Source of the DNA: Globodera rostochiensis
Taxonomy: Eukaryota; Nematoda; Chromadorea; Rhabditida; Heteroderidae
NCBI GenBank assembly: GCA_018350325.1
Contig: JAEVLN010000005.1
Coordinates: forward strand, 878,142-942,141
Direction of reading: 5' to 3'
Length of the DNA: 64,000 bases
Positions 24,027 to 36,896 of the stretch are shown here, piece by piece; within the stretch, counting starts at the first letter, position 1; each line of letters opens with the position of its first letter. Both the position numbers and the translations under genes were made by a program. The notes below the pieces were generated by a model. It worked only from the letters and a program-made list of their open reading frames with translations. It was not told the DNA's origin and did not search any database.

Positions 24027-27000
24027 TTAACTCAACCAATGCCCCCACCTATTCAATGCCATGTCTAGCTGTTTTTCCAAGCGGCAAACTCGTGAATCCA
24101 ACTGGCCGAGCATCTGCAATGTTTTTAAAATTAATTATAGCAAAGAAAAAAAACAATTTGTTTAGCATGACAACAAAAAAAATATTTAAATTTTAGAATG
24201 AAGGTATTTTTATCCTATAAATCGAATTTTACTCAGAATCCGGACCTATCAGATAGAATTAGAGATCGGACACGGGCCGAGGTCGGTACGGGCTTACAAA
24301 CCCGTGTTTTTTGGGACGACACGGGTTTTAGCCCTTGCCCGTGTTTTTTTTTGGAAATTCCGACCTCTAATTTGAAAATATAACAACTTGCCTGCTCCAA
24401 CTTGTTGCTGCTGCCAGTCGATGTCCGTAACTCGGCCACAGTGTTGCGTAACTCCCTCAATTCGTTGACCACCAAATTCTGCGATTGTTGGTGTCCGCCG
24501 TCACCACTTTTGTTTCTTGTTGCTGCTGTCAGCGGTGTGGCCAAAGCCGTCGGAGACATATCCTTAAGGCAAATTTGTGTAAACTCAATTTCTTTCAATA
24601 TAAATGAAGTACCTAATAACTCTTTTAGAGGCTATTTTTTTGTCGTGAAAATTTAATTATTAATTTAAGCATTAAATCTGAAGTTATTGATTGATTTGGC
24701 CCACTCTTGCCTTGAGAAATTGGCCGATCACGTCCTGCTGATGTTGTTGCGGAATATTGATCGGAGATGCGTCTACTGCCAGTGTCGTTTGTGGCGTGCC
24801 GTTGGAAGAAGGCAGCAGCAGCAACGGGTTGACGCTGTTGTTGACGCTGTAGTAGTCCTTCAAGTTACTGCTGCTGCTGCTGCTGCCAGTTGGCCAGCTT
24901 GCCGTTGTTGGCGGTGTGGAGGCGGGAAATTTATGTGCACTGCTAGCCAAATGGGCCATCAGGTCGCGCGCTAAATCCGATTATTTCTTTAACTTCGATT
25001 TTGACGGATTATTTGCAAAAAAATTTGCGGAGCACTTCTTCGAAAAATATATATTAAAATTATTTTTTCTGATTTGGTCTTAAGACAAAACAGAATCTAT
25101 TACTTACGTTTTCGAAAGTGTTTTCCACACAATTGGCATTGTGTGGCCAACTTGCTGGAAGATGAAGTCGACCCACCAACCATGGAAACATTTTGTGCCT
25201 GTTGATCACTATCATGTACTGCTTGATGTTGTTGTTGCTCCGTCATAGAAGAGACTTGTTGCAGAATTCGCATAATCTCATCATTGGTAGCTTGAGCTTG
25301 CTGTTGATTGGTGAGTGCACCGGAAGTTGTGTCTAAAAAGTGAATAGACAAAAATTAAAAAAGAAATCACTCCATTTTAGTTTAGTGCCAAATGAATGCA
25401 AACACAATTTCGTCCTCAGAATCAACTCCGGGAATTTTATATAATTTATTTGAGGCTAACCCTCCCACCTTTCTGGCCACTCGTCCCATAAGCATTTGCT
25501 GTCCGTGAACTGGAAAGCAATGCCTTGGCCAATATTTTATTGTCCATTTGGCCAAAAAGGAGTGCTTTGCACGCCGCTGCAGCCAATGCATTGGTGCCAG
25601 CCGTCGATTCATGCGCCAGGATGGGGCTTTGGGTGCCTGAACTTTGGCACTCCGCACCTGAACAGTCATCGGCACCGGCGCCATCGGCATCAGCCTAATA
25701 TTTCAGACAGAATACCTTAGCTATTAAATTATTGAAATAATTATTGAATTTAACACAAATTCTCTTTCTCTTTATTCTTCTTTTTATTAGTATTAATTTA
25801 AACACAAATAACACCTCATTAATATCGTCCATTTCGTGCCTTTCAATTGAGTCGGAATCTCCGCTGCATATAGCACTTTCACAATGTTCCAACAACCGTT
25901 CATTGGCAGTGCTGTTCAATATGTACGGCTTGGTCTCTTGGTGGTTGTTCTCCGGATCAGTGAATTCCTCGTGATGGTGATGGTCGCCAAAATTGTCATC
26001 CTCATCACCCTCGTCCATAGCCTCCTCAGCCTTCAGGTCCAATGAGCCCGAATCCAAACCCAACGACAACAGAATGCCATGACCATCAAAGTCTGGAAAA
26101 TTACAAATAACAGATATTTAAAATCGATGTTTTTTTAAAACGAATGCGTTATATGAGAATATATTTAAAAATTTAATGAGAATATACTAGTGTTCGGTCG
26201 GTACGGGAAAGTACCGAAGCTTTTTCGGTACTCAGGCTTCGGTACTTTTCAGTACCGGTACTTTACCGAAAAGTACCGACCGACCCTTCTGGCCGATCAC
26301 TAGAATATACCCCCGTTTTGGTGTTCAGTGCTGCCGCTGTCCGCCGACTGATGACTGCCTGGTGCATTCAGCAAATGCTGTTGATGCGCAGCATTATTCT
26401 GCGGATTGTTCCCACCGTTGTTCAAAATGATCATCGATTTCTCCAGAAATTCAATTGCCTATGAAAGAATTGGGAATATTTAACTTGAACTTAATACAAT
26501 TGAATTTTAAGCATTTAAAGAGGGAATTTAACGATAATTTAAAAACAATTTTGCAATTGAATTTAACTTTAGCGGAAAACAATGATTTAATTTATTAAAA
26601 ATAGCCACAAATTCACCGACCGCGGGGTCTTTCACCGATTTTTTGCCCTTTTTGATAATATAATCGTCGGTGCCGATGTATTCCTTCTGCTCAATTTTGT
26701 GATGTTTAAGGATATGCTTCGTTAAGTTTCCTGTAATTATTGAATAAATCAATTACAGTAACAATTCTAAAATAAATCTGATTTCGAAATAATAAAAAAT
26801 AATCTAAACGCATTTAAAAAAACACAAAATCCATTTCCGATATTATGAACAGAAATTTTCCGTTTATTCCGATCAAAAATCTGATCAATATGTTTCACAC
26901 ATTACCTTTAAGTCGTGACGACTTGCCGCAAAACTTGCACACAAATGGCTTCACTGCCGTGTGAACAGAGCGATGTTCCGCCAAATTGGAGCGGAAACGG

Positions 27001-27119
27001 AAGGCCTTGCCGCAAATTTCGCACACAAATGCCTTGTGCTGTTGCTGGTGCTGTTGTGCCGCATCACTGCTGGGCTGTGGCACGAGCGATAATTGCTGCA
27101 GATGAGGGGGTTGTAGCAT
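24027..27119 (-). CDS. C2H2 zinc-finger transcription-factor-like protein
   Basis: Nine exons: 27119-26906, 26730-26621, 26458-26311, 26092-25815, 25694-25469, 25332-25108, 24970-24711, 24562-24392, 24113-24027; 572 aa, phases closed. Introns after 24711 and 24392 are both GC-AG. Two N-terminal C2H2 fingers are spaced as a pair ([21 protein letters not shown] and CKFCGK then [16 protein letters not shown]). An acidic region with an HHHH run (~135-200) and Gln/Ser-rich stretches follow. A third lone finger ([17 protein letters not shown], then LASSAH) is split by an intron, and a short leucine-type coiled coil ([23 protein letters not shown]) ends the protein. It is probably nuclear and DNA-binding. 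I cannot name the orthologue. An acceptor-like TTTTTTTAG lies just before the chosen ATG, so upstream exons are possible. Confidence 0.85.
24258..24372. repeat. Short inverted-repeat element in the last zinc-finger intron
   Basis: The ends read AATTAGAGATCGGACACGGGC and, as reverse complement, AATTAGAGGTCGGAA, with internal ACACGGGTTT / AAACCCGTGT palindromes. It is non-coding and MITE-like; no clear target duplication. Confidence 0.45.
26188..26300. repeat. Foldback element in a zinc-finger intron
   Basis: The sequence between CTAGTGTTCGGTCGGTAC and GTACCGACCGA...CGATCACTAG folds on itself almost completely, with GTACCG repeats. Flanked by short aatata repeats. A degenerate relative (GTACGG, TACCGA repeats) lies around 33715-33800 in an intron of paralogue B. 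Confidence 0.5.
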
Positions 27120-30100
27120 GAAAGATACAAAAATCTAAAAAAAAAAATGAAAATGTTTTTAATATGAATTGAAATATAGAGAAAACAAACAATGCTTTAA
27201 GTTTTAAAACGGGTAACAAAAAGTTTGATCGGATTTCAAAATTGAGGAAAATTAATAATATCAAATTAAAAGCCAAAAAGCGCGAAAAATATTGTATTAA
27301 AAGTAAAATTGCAAAATCAAAAAACAAAAAACATAAAATCGAAATGGTAATGTGTGAAATTAGGATTGCAAAAACTGTCAAAAATGAATTTTGAAAAGAA
27401 AAAAAATAAACAAATTTTAGTACGGTGGGTGCTCTTAATTTAAGCACAGTTAAATCTTGGAAATTGAGTTTGATAATGATCAGCATACATAAACAGAGAG
27501 CAGTCTGAAAATGGGGCATCATAAATCCTTTCCATTTTTTCGGAAAACAGTTTTTGTTTTGAAATTGTAGGTACTACATAACAACCCCCGTAAGCACAAT
27601 AACATCCCCGGAGGCAAAAACAAAACTATCTTGGGCCCCCAAGGCACTTTTGTTCATTTTCTACACACACACAAACACACACACACGTTTTCCCTGCTGT
27701 GCCCCCCTCATGTGCGGAAAGGCTCCGCGGTGCTCTCACCACTACAACCCAAAGCTCCTCACAGCCTTTCCCCCATCAATCGCCCCCGCCTCAATGCTTA
27801 AATGACTTTTGTCCGTCCTCCCGTCTGTCTTCTCCCGAAATCCCATTTCGTTGGTTTTTAGGTAGTGCCAACAGAGTTTTTGCACAAATGAGTCCCAGCG
27901 AGCTTTGAGTCCAACAAGTCATATGGCCAAACTACAAAAAAGCTTAAAATTCCAAATAAATGGGGGACAAACTAAATTGCTACCGAGGTTTTTATGCTTT
28001 ATGTCGAAAAGAAGTTTTTTGTTTCTAATTTATAGTTTCGTGCTTATAGTTGTTTTGGCGGAAAATCCGTAAGAACTCGAGATCGTAATCCCTAGTTGGC
28101 AGCAATGTCGTGCCACTCACTATAAATGTTCTGTTCAATTCTCGCTAGCACTGAATTGACCAAAGAGTTAGTAGGAGGCCCCATTTAAAATGTACCCATT
28201 CCACCATCCGGAAAGTACCCCACTGCCGCTGCGATATGAGAGCAAAGCACCGGAGGGGGTGAAAGTGTGTGGTGCCCGGGGCCTTATGGGCCCAAAGGCC
28301 TCTCTGGGTCGACCGACAGATAATCAATCCCCCAAAGCCCCAGTCCTTCTTGCCTTGGGAGGACGGATCTCCTCACATCGCCCTAGGGGCTGTAACTCTC
28401 CCCACCAAACTTTTTGTCTGTTGTCGGTAAGGAGAGCGACGACGACCGACCGACGACGACAGAAGGTGGTGGTAGTAATGTGTGTGTGTGAGTAGTGTGG
28501 CTGAGGGATTTGGGGAAACGAATGGTGGGGTTGGGGGATATGGATCCATCCCCATCCGGGCCCCGAGGGGCTTTATCGCCCCCCCCCCGCTTCCTGTGGG
28601 CGATATCGGCGGGCCTGGGGGGTTGGGGATGGTTCTTCCGAGTGACAAAACAGAAGAAAAGGACAGGCTGCTGCTTCTGCTGCTGCTGATGGTCGGGGAA
28701 AAGAATTTTGGCTGGGAATTGAGCACAGTTGTCACCGTGTCGATAAATATTTTAGGGGCAGGGGCTGAGCACAGGAGCCCCCCCCCCCCACTCCTCACTC
28801 GCCCCAACGCCCAAGTGACTGTTGTGGGGATAGGGACGGATCGGATCCACCGATACATTTATACACATTTTCATCTGTTTTTCCAGAGCGTTACGAGCAA
28901 GATTTTTGGACTTTTTGTGTATAATGTTGAAAAACAGGCACAAATTCTGTGATCAATTTTCGAAGGGTATCAAATTGAAAATGAAAGATATAAGAAAGGG
29001 AATGGAAGTAATTACATAAAATTGACAAATAACTTAAACAATTAGAGAACATAAATAAATGAAGTAAAAATTAGCAAATGATGGGCAGCAACGGGCTGAT
29101 GATTTATCCATTTACAAAAGTGAGCTTTCCAATGCTATGAATGAAAGCAATAATTTTTGTTTCTGTGCATTTGGGGGAGAGCGATCAGCGAAAATGGGTG
29201 AAAGTGGGGCTCGGCGGGGCTCTGGTGCTCAATTCGTTGTTGCTGCACAAAAGGCACGGAGCGCGTGGTGAAGATTTTGGTGGGCAGATAAGGCGCGACA
29301 ACGAACAAACGACGATTGACCGAGAACAGCGACCCGAGCTGCTTACTGCACAATGCATGAACAATCCCGGATTTTTAGATTGGATGGGAGGAGAGATGTG
29401 CACATTTTATGGAATCTGCACAACACAACGGATTTTATCTTTCTGCTGCCAGCCGCTTTATCTCTCTCCCACTCCCCCCTCCTTCTGTGCTGCTGCCAGC
29501 CGCTCTCGAGACTCTCGACTACTGCCAGCCAATCTTGACGCCCCACAAAGCAAGCAAAGCGAGGATAAAGATGTACAGAAGAATTGGGCGCGAGCTGGGG
29601 GGGTGGTGGTGAAAGTTTTTTGGGAAGGAAGTGAGAGGTGGAGGATTGTTTCCCAGATGAAAAGTACTGATATGGGGAGGGCTGAAGCAGCCGGAACGCG
29701 GACCGGACCGAAACAACCGACAAAACAAAATGTGATCATTTCTTCTCAGATTTCGCTTCTGCTGCTTTAGTGTGATGATGTGCATTTTGTGTGCTTGTGC
29801 AGCACACAAAAGTGTTTATCGTACGAGTAATTTGGGAGTTAACCATTAAAGATTTCGTGAAAAAGTTAAAAGCCCCGACTTTGGGTGCTTTTTCATCTTG
29901 AACTTTTTAAGAACCGTTTTTAAATGATTCTTTCTAGAGCTTTCGAATGGCATCTTGTTTGCTTGATTTGGTTGAGTTTAAAAAATTTAAAAAGCTGGCA
30001 CTTTAGAATTCCAAAATTATCCGGTTAATTCCAGAATTACGCGATTTCCAAATTACCCGTAACATTTAACAGCTCATAAATGTTGGAAACATTTACCTAT

Positions 30101-31690
30101 CTATTTAGACAAAAGAGGGAATTGGATGCTAAAAACAAAAGTGGAAAGTTTGCAACAACAAAAAGAAGTGAATTTTGAAATTTCGTAATAGAGTGGTCTA
30201 GCATAAAAATAGTTATTTGAGGAAACCAGATTTTTGTTTTTGTTTTTAAATAAGGGCTAAATTTGAGGAAATTAAAAGCATGACGAAAAACAAGCATTGA
30301 AGTATAAAGCAGAAAAGATGTAAATCGTCCCTTTTCTGAGTTGGTTACACATTGGACAAAAGCGAGGTAAGGACGATAGAAATGGGTGGGAAGCGGAAAT
30401 AGTGCCTCAGGGCTTGGCCAAAGTATTGGCCCTGTGGGGCCGGTCGATGGATTCGTCCGCTGTTTTGTGTCGTCGAGAGTGTGTGCTGCGGGAATAGTGG
30501 TGTGGGGATGGAAATGGCCGGAGAATTGACAGCCGCCGGAGACCGACCGACCGGCTGGCAGCAATCCTCAGGAAGGAGGTCGAACCAGCGCCTGTGCCGT
30601 GCCGCCAACCCCTCTCCTTCAGGCCATACATTTAGTGTCGTCCCACCACCACCCGCACTACTACCACTTTTCCCATCGAAGAGGTTGCACAAGAGCGGTG
30701 GGGAGGGGGGCACACAGAAAACTGAGTGCTCTGCCCTGCGGCAATTGCGGGGGAGGGCATATAAATTTTTGATTGGCACAAACACTCAAAACATCCAGTC
30801 CGCCGCTTGCTGGTGCACGGAACACACAGGCCTTTAATGGTGGGCCGAGGGCAATTTATTGCATTTGTCGACAGTCTGCCAAATTTGGCATTTTCAGTTA
30901 ACACACAGATTTTGGTGTGCATCTGATTTGCATTTAGTACAAAATGTCGCAAATCCAATGTTATATGTACATTGTGCTTTTTTCAATACAAAATGAAATG
31001 TGTTAAATAAATTTCCAAAAATGCAATTAATAAATAAATACATAAATATTTTAAAGAACGAGACTTTTATTGTGTATAGTTTACTGCAAACGCTAACAGA
31101 GCATTCACATCAATAAAAAAGGCGCACAGTGCCCGAAGGGTGGATTTTACTCTTTTCCACAACATCCCAAGAAAAAGAAACAGTGGGGGGGGGGGCTGGC
31201 GGGCTAGACAGTCAAAAAGCATTCCACTGTCTGTCTGTCTGCCTGCGGCCAAATTGCCGCAGGCAATGTGGATGATACGCCACACTGCACTAGATAGAGA
31301 ACAGACAGTTGAATTTGGCGTTGACACAATGCAATGAATGCAACGGAGTACAGACAGTGGGTGAAAGGACTGTCTGGCTATGGCCAAATTGCCTAAGGCC
31401 CAAATGTCAATAAACACAAACTGTAAAATGGAGGCCAGACATTAGAAGGACTGTCTATCTGTCTGCTTGTGTCCAAATTGCCTAAAATAAAGTGAATGAG
31501 AAACTGCTTCAGGAAGACAGGAAAACTGTCTGCATTTGGCACCAATTGCCTTAAGCAAAAGCTAAAATTTCATTCAAAAACAGAAAGTATTTTATGTCAA
31601 ATAGTTTACAAAGCATAAATCTGTCTAAAAATTGCTCCAGTGATCAGCTTTGCTGATCAGTCTTTTCCGCTCATTTATTTTTTATTCTCT
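27120..31690. other. Long upstream/intergenic region of the zinc-finger gene, GC-richer blocks
   Basis: About 4.5 kb without a supportable gene. Several blocks (27690-27860, 28180-28840, 29160-29760, 30390-30830) are C- or G-rich, with (CA)n near 27660, poly-C runs and CTG/CCA clusters. Open frames on both strands there are low-complexity and lack splice or domain support. The contrast with the AT-rich surroundings suggests long UTR or regulatory DNA of the zinc-finger gene, which is inference. Confidence 0.4.
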
Positions 31691-34600
31691 CTATACGGTG
31701 GTCTTCAAAGCGTACAATTGTTTTATTGCGACGATCAGAAAGTTTTTCACAGTCATCCAAGCGGAATAGAATATTGCTTTGTTCTCGGCTGCCAACACTT
31801 CAGCTTCTGGCGTAAGATAACTGAACGCACTTAGGTAAGTTTTCAAATAAATGTCGGCATTTCGTTTCACGGGGTCAATCGGTTGTTCTCGGTTTGCTTC
31901 AAAATGTTGGCTAATTGCTGCCTCATAAAATTTCACAAAGGTGGAAGCGGCGCCCATTCTTAATTTGATGACATTAAACATGCCACCCGTCTCTGAAACT
32001 TATGTCCTAAATGGCAATAAAATGTCTTAATAATCCGGGACGTTTTAAGAAATTTAAATCGAAAAATTCAAAAGTTGGGTTAATTTTAAGAAAGTCTGAA
32101 ATGGCAACATAAAAATATGGCAAATGCCATCTCTTTGGAAATGTCCAAGATGGAACGGAACTTTGAACATTTTTGCATTGTTCACCTTGCATTGTAAGAA
32201 TTAGCAAATTGGCTAATTAGCGACAAATCCAAATCGCCTCTGATAAAAGACGCAAAATTTTTTGAACTTAGATCTTCTAACATTGTTAAAAAACTGCGAA
32301 CTCTATTGTTGAAAACTTTACTGCCAAACAGTGGGAAAAACGTTAGTTCGAGAGTTAATTGCGCCACATTCAATCGCTCTCGGGTTTCATCCAACTTTTC
32401 ATATCGCGCTAATAATTGTTGCTTAATATTTAACATTGGATTATAAACACCTTTTTTAGGAGAAAAAATGAGTTTAATGTACCTTTTCTTTAAAGTTACG
32501 ATCTGTTCTTTTTATTAGGTCTTTAAATTGTGCAGCAAACTTTTCTCTAGCAATCGTAAGCCAAATGAGCAGCGATTCTCTGGCGGATTTTTCGACATTT
32601 TGCTAAATTTTTGTTATTAACTTCTCAAAATGTATAAGAAGCCAAAATTTAAATGATTGGAACAGTGATAAAAAAAATTGCTAGTTGAAAAAATTATCCA
32701 ATTTATTGCGGCGTATAAACTTTGATTATTAAGGCTTGGATTTTTAGGCACGAAAAATTGCAAAAATAGGGCCCAAAAACCCTCAAATAGGCAGAAAGTC
32801 ACAAAACGCCGAAACCGACAAAATAGGCAAACGTCCACTCCGGAAGCTCCAAATAAAGCTAAAAGTGCCAACTCAACGAGCCCCAAGGTCGCAGAAAAAA
32901 TAGGCATTTGCCTAAAAATCTTATCCTTATTAATCACATTTTTAAAAATTATTTTATACAAAACCCTTCGGCTACATTAGAAGAAAACGCTTGGGCTCCA
33001 ATAAACGGCGTCTCTAACAGTCCAGCCAGTTTTCTATAAAGCCTCGTGAAGAAGAAAAGCATCATTGCATAATTGTCTAAATACGGCTGATTCTCAACTT
33101 TTATTGTTTGTTGAGTTTCTGTTCCAGCTAGAGCCCGATGATGTTGTTCAGCAGCAGCTTGAGCCCGATGATGTTGTTCAGCAGCAGCTTGAGCCCGATG
33201 ATGTTGTTCAGCAGCAGCTTGAGCCCGATGATGTTGTTCAGCAGCAAAGTGTTCTGGCATTTCCTTTCTAAAAACCGGGATCAGAATAAAATAAACAAAA
33301 ATGCTAGAAAAAATGGAACTGATCTAATTTTATTATCCTTGACCCTGTTTAGGTCAGGAAATTCCAGCAGCCCCCCCCCCCCCCCCACTAACTTGAAGAG
33401 CGGACGGCCGAACATTCGAATAGCCTGGAGCTGTATGTCTTGCATTATCCACACGACGGAAATAAACGATTTTTCAATGTTTTCCAGGACAGCATTGGCA
33501 TCCACTTTTTGGAGTTGGTCGCCCATTACCGTGAACATTTCATTGAAATTCAACACGTTCATTGACGCCTTGTCGAACACCTGCGGCGCTATGCCCAAAC
33601 ACACCAAGCTCGTATTGATCATGCGACTCAGCTCTTCCTCTCCTGAACAAGAAAAGAAACATTAAAAGTGGCTTTTAATAATTCCTTTCTTTGCGGTTAC
33701 TATTAGTGTTTGACACAGTACGGTAATTATACCGAAATACCGATACCGAATGCCGACCGAGCCACTCTGAATACCGCGGTATTTTCAGCTGCGATAGTGT
33801 TCAAGAATATTTTATTTTAAACAAATCGTCGTTTTATTTTAATCTCAATTTTTATGTTTTAATTTTAACAGTTAAAATACTAATTAATAAATTCTATTAC
33901 TTTTCAGTTCAATTACGGAACAGAAATGAACTATTGAAACAAATTGTGGCATTCATTTTGTTTCGTTTAATTTGTAAAAAATTACCCGTACCATAAATTA
34001 GCATTGACGCTTCGTCCGACTCTCGCTTATCAATCATTGGAGATTTCATCTTTTTATTATCGTTTTGTCCAAATTCAGTAGCATTAGACTCTGCCGCCAC
34101 TGGCCGCTTCATTTTACGATCATTTTTGAAACTTGGCCCCTGATTTTCTGGGTTTTGTTGATTTCCAGCAGGTTGCTCCGGAGCTTCCTCTTTTATTTTC
34201 AACAGAGATGGGGTTGGAAGCATAAAAACATTTTTTGGCATTGAAAATTGATTTTTCATTGCTGAAGGACCCGGCGCTCCAAATGATATCATTGATTCAG
34301 TTTGCCGTGCCATCGTTGAAGCATGCTAAAGAGAATTTTGCTGACGTAAGAAAGCAACATAAACTCGGGTGGGAATGGTCAACACTGACGGATTATGATG
34401 GTCCGTCCATGTTTGGGTCGGAATTAAAATACTGGGAGCTCCTAGTTTAACAACATTCCATCATTAGAAGGCTTTTACCCTATTCGGTAGTGAAGGTGTT
34501 GGTGTTGGCATCATCATTTGCTTTTGCAACAACGAAAGATTATGAATTGAAGGAGGTGACTCCAATTTTGTCATTATTGAGGGGCTTTGCGGAGATGCAG

Positions 34601-36599
34601 GAAGTGGCATTCCATGTGCATTTAAAGATGGCATTTTGTTTAGATTTTCAATGGTTAAAAGCCGCGTGTAAAAACCCGGCTGGGCTTGAACACCCGCGGC
34701 ATTTGTTTGAGGCGGAACATCCAATGTAAGCAACGGCTTTGGCCGCGGTGTTTTCATTTGACCTGCTGGGCGTTGAGCAGCTGTTGTTAAAGGAAAAAAG
34801 ACAGTTCTTCAGTTTTTTTTTTTTTGTTTTGAAATTTAAAATGGAAACATTTGACCTCTAAATTTATAAATAAGTAAAAATATGTAAAACCAAAGATAAA
34901 TGGATTATCGCTTCGCCATGTCAACGAATGCTCCGTTGGCAAATTCTGTTGATTTATTTGTTTCATCCGAAGGCTTTGGTCAGAAGAATATTCATTCGGA
35001 TTTATATTTGCGCTTGAAGAACCCAAAAATTTTGGTGGAATATGAGCATTTATGGCATCCAAATGAGCGTGTGAATGATGATGAGCATTCTGTGCCATCG
35101 ATGGAAACGCCTGAAAACAACATAATTCCATTTTAAATTACGAAGATTTACATTTATAAAAATAATATAACCTTAGGGTATTCAATTTGTTGATGCGATT
35201 GAATATGCGGATTTATACCAGAATTTGACATTCCAGCAAGACCCATGAAACGGTTTTCTTGATGCTGTGCGTAAAGCTGCTCAAATACAATTTGTTGGTC
35301 CAAGTGCAAATCTCGTTGCTGTGCTGTTGGGAGATCAATGATTTGGTGTTGTGATCCACTAGGCAAAATCATCTGTTCCGACTGTTGTAGGAGCAGTTGA
35401 TCTGGCCAGATCGTGCGTTGTTGATCAGTGCGTGCCGGCCCTGAAACACAACAATACCCAATTGTCCACAACCAATTATAGTCCAATTGTCCACCCAATT
35501 GTAGTCCAGTTGTCCATGCTCTTGGAAGATCAATGGGTTGGTGTTGTGATCCACTAGGCAAAATCATCTGTTCCGACTGTTGTAGGAGCAGTTGATCTGG
35601 CCAAATCGTGCGTTGTTGATCAGTGCGTGTCGGCCCTGAAACTCAACAACACTCAATTTTCCAACCATTAGTCCATTTGTCCACCCAATTGTAGTCCAGT
35701 TGTCCATGCTGTTGGGAGATCAATGGTTTGGTGTTGTGATCCACTAGGCAAAATCATCTGTTCCGACTGTTGTAGGAGCAGTTGATCCGGCCAAATTGTG
35801 TGTTGTTGATCAGTGTGTGCCGGTCCTGAAACACAACACACCCAATTTTCCAACCATTAGTCCATTTGTCCACCCAATTGTAGTCCAGTTGTCCGTTTTT
35901 TGGGTGGCAATTGTAATCGTAAGGAAGAGAGTGATTCCGCTGGTTGGACATGTACGGTTAAAACGCCTAGGGCGGGGGCAAAAGATCCATAAAGAAAAAG
36001 GCTACTGGAATGCCCCAGTAGCTCAGTAAAAGAGCTGCCTGCGGGTTGGGTGAAGGTCGTGGGATCGAGTCTACCCGGGGTAAGAATCTTGATGGGATGC
36101 CATGGTAGCTCAGTGGAAGAGTTGCCTGCGGGTTAGGGGTAGTGGGTTTGAGTCCCACCTAGGGTTACCATTTTATCTTTATTACTATACTAATGAATTA
36201 TTTTGTTTATTCAAATTTAACTCTTTTAGAAAACTGGAAAAACTGAGTTCAATTTTACAAAAATTGATTTAATCCGTTTCTGAAAACTGTTCCAAATAAG
36301 TTGGACTGGTTTGAGTACCCGATTGATTTTGAAAACCAATTGGTGGTTGATTATTGTGTCCGTAATGATAATCGTTTTGCGATTCATTCTGATCAGAGGT
36401 CGCCAGCTGATGGTGTTCCTGTTCCACCTACCAATAAAAGTTTTAATCTCTCTGTAATATTTTTATTTCTAACTTGCTCATCATTTGCTGCTTTTTGGCT
36501 ACTTTCAGCCCTTTTATCTCCAACGCCATGCACTAATGCATATTCCTTTGCAAAAACAAAAAATAAGAGGACAAAAGCAACAATTTTGTTATTTTGCAT
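31691..36599 (-). CDS. Paralogue B: secreted Q-rich protein with duplicated exons and the shared C-terminal module
   Basis: Thirteen exons: 36599-36432, 36388-36319, 35825-35685, 35635-35495, 35440-35172, 35110-34891, 34780-34479, 34325-33992, 33642-33393, 33267-32976, 32602-32483, 32421-32186, 31958-31691; 936 aa, phases closed. Exon 1 gives a signal peptide (MQNNKIVAFVLLFFVFAKEY). The middle is Gln/His/Pro-rich and disordered. Exons 3 and 4 are near-identical 141-nt copies, and exon 5 begins with a third copy (DQLLLQQSEQMILPSGSQHQ). The last five exons match paralogues A and C: IQLQAIRMFGRPLF, FFTRLYRKLAGLLETPF, ARESLLIWL, LEDLSSKNFASF and WMTVKNFLIVAIKQLYAL. The exon with LYRKLAGLLE also carries four tandem copies of a 10-residue unit (EQHHRAQAAA). 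Two tRNA-like sequences sit in intron 2. Function unknown. Confidence 0.82.
33129..33248. repeat. 30-bp tandem repeat within paralogue B
   Basis: Four near-perfect copies of a 30-bp unit (GAGCCCGATGATGTTGTTCA plus GCAGCAGCTT) inside the exon 33267-32976. The length is a multiple of three, so copy-number change keeps the frame and adds or removes one EQHHRAQAAA unit. Confidence 0.9.
35495..35825 (-). repeat. Tandem exon-plus-intron duplication in paralogue B
   Basis: A ~190-bp unit made of a 141-nt exon (phase 1 at both ends) and a ~49-54 nt intron is repeated: 35825-35685, 35635-35495, and a third exon beginning at 35440. Each intron starts GTGGACAA and ends TTTCAG. The copies differ by a few substitutions. 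Because the exon is symmetric, each duplication adds 47 residues without breaking the frame. Confidence 0.82.
36012..36081 (+). other. tRNA-like sequence 1 (intron of paralogue B)
   Basis: Contains a D-arm-like GTAGCTCAGTAAAAGAGCTG, a T-arm-like GTGGGATCGAGTCTAC, and acceptor-like GCCCC/GGGGT pairing. The anticodon arm is irregular. Likely a tRNA-derived pseudogene or SINE head rather than a functional tRNA. Confidence 0.4.
36097..36169 (+). other. tRNA-like sequence 2 (intron of paralogue B)
   Basis: Shares the D-arm-like GTAGCTCAGTGGAAGAGTTG and GCCTGCGGGTT segment with the copy 85 bp upstream, and has a good T-arm, GTGGG TTTGAGT CCCAC. The acceptor ends do not pair well. The two copies form a tandem pair. 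Confidence 0.4.
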
Positions 36600-36643
36600 A
36601 TTATAAAAATGGAGGTTATCTAAAAAAAGGCTGTAGTGCGGTC

Positions 36644-36896
36644 GGACAACCCCGACTCGCTACCTGCCAAGTCGCTACTTTGTCCCGACTCGCTACTTTT
36701 TTAAATGTCTATAACTCAGCTCATTGTTGTTACTCGAGCATAAAAATTGTACCGTTCGTTTTGTCTTATCGAGTAGATGAAAAATTCAAACATTTATAAT
36801 TGTAAAAATGTCCTAAACGGTTTTTGAACAAATAAAAAAGGGATAGCGAGTCGGGACAAAGTAGCGAATTGGGGTGTAGCGAGTCGGGTATTTACC
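36644..36896. mobile_element. MITE with 9-bp target duplication, relative of 10467-10880
   Basis: Ends GGACAACCCCGACTCGCTAC and, as reverse complement, GGTAAATACCCGACTCGCTA, flanked by perfect 9-bp repeats agtgcggtc (36635-36643 and 36897-36905). Termini contain tandem CGACTCGCTAC motifs like the ACTCGCTAC ends of the earlier element. Confidence 0.8.

Noticed and set aside
28373..28858. 161-codon minus-strand frame rich in Ser/Pro
   Set aside because: Low-complexity C-rich DNA open on both strands; no domain or signal peptide.
29141..29770. 209-codon plus-strand frame
   Set aside because: GC-rich stretch with overlapping open frames on both strands; composition not protein-like and no domain recognised.
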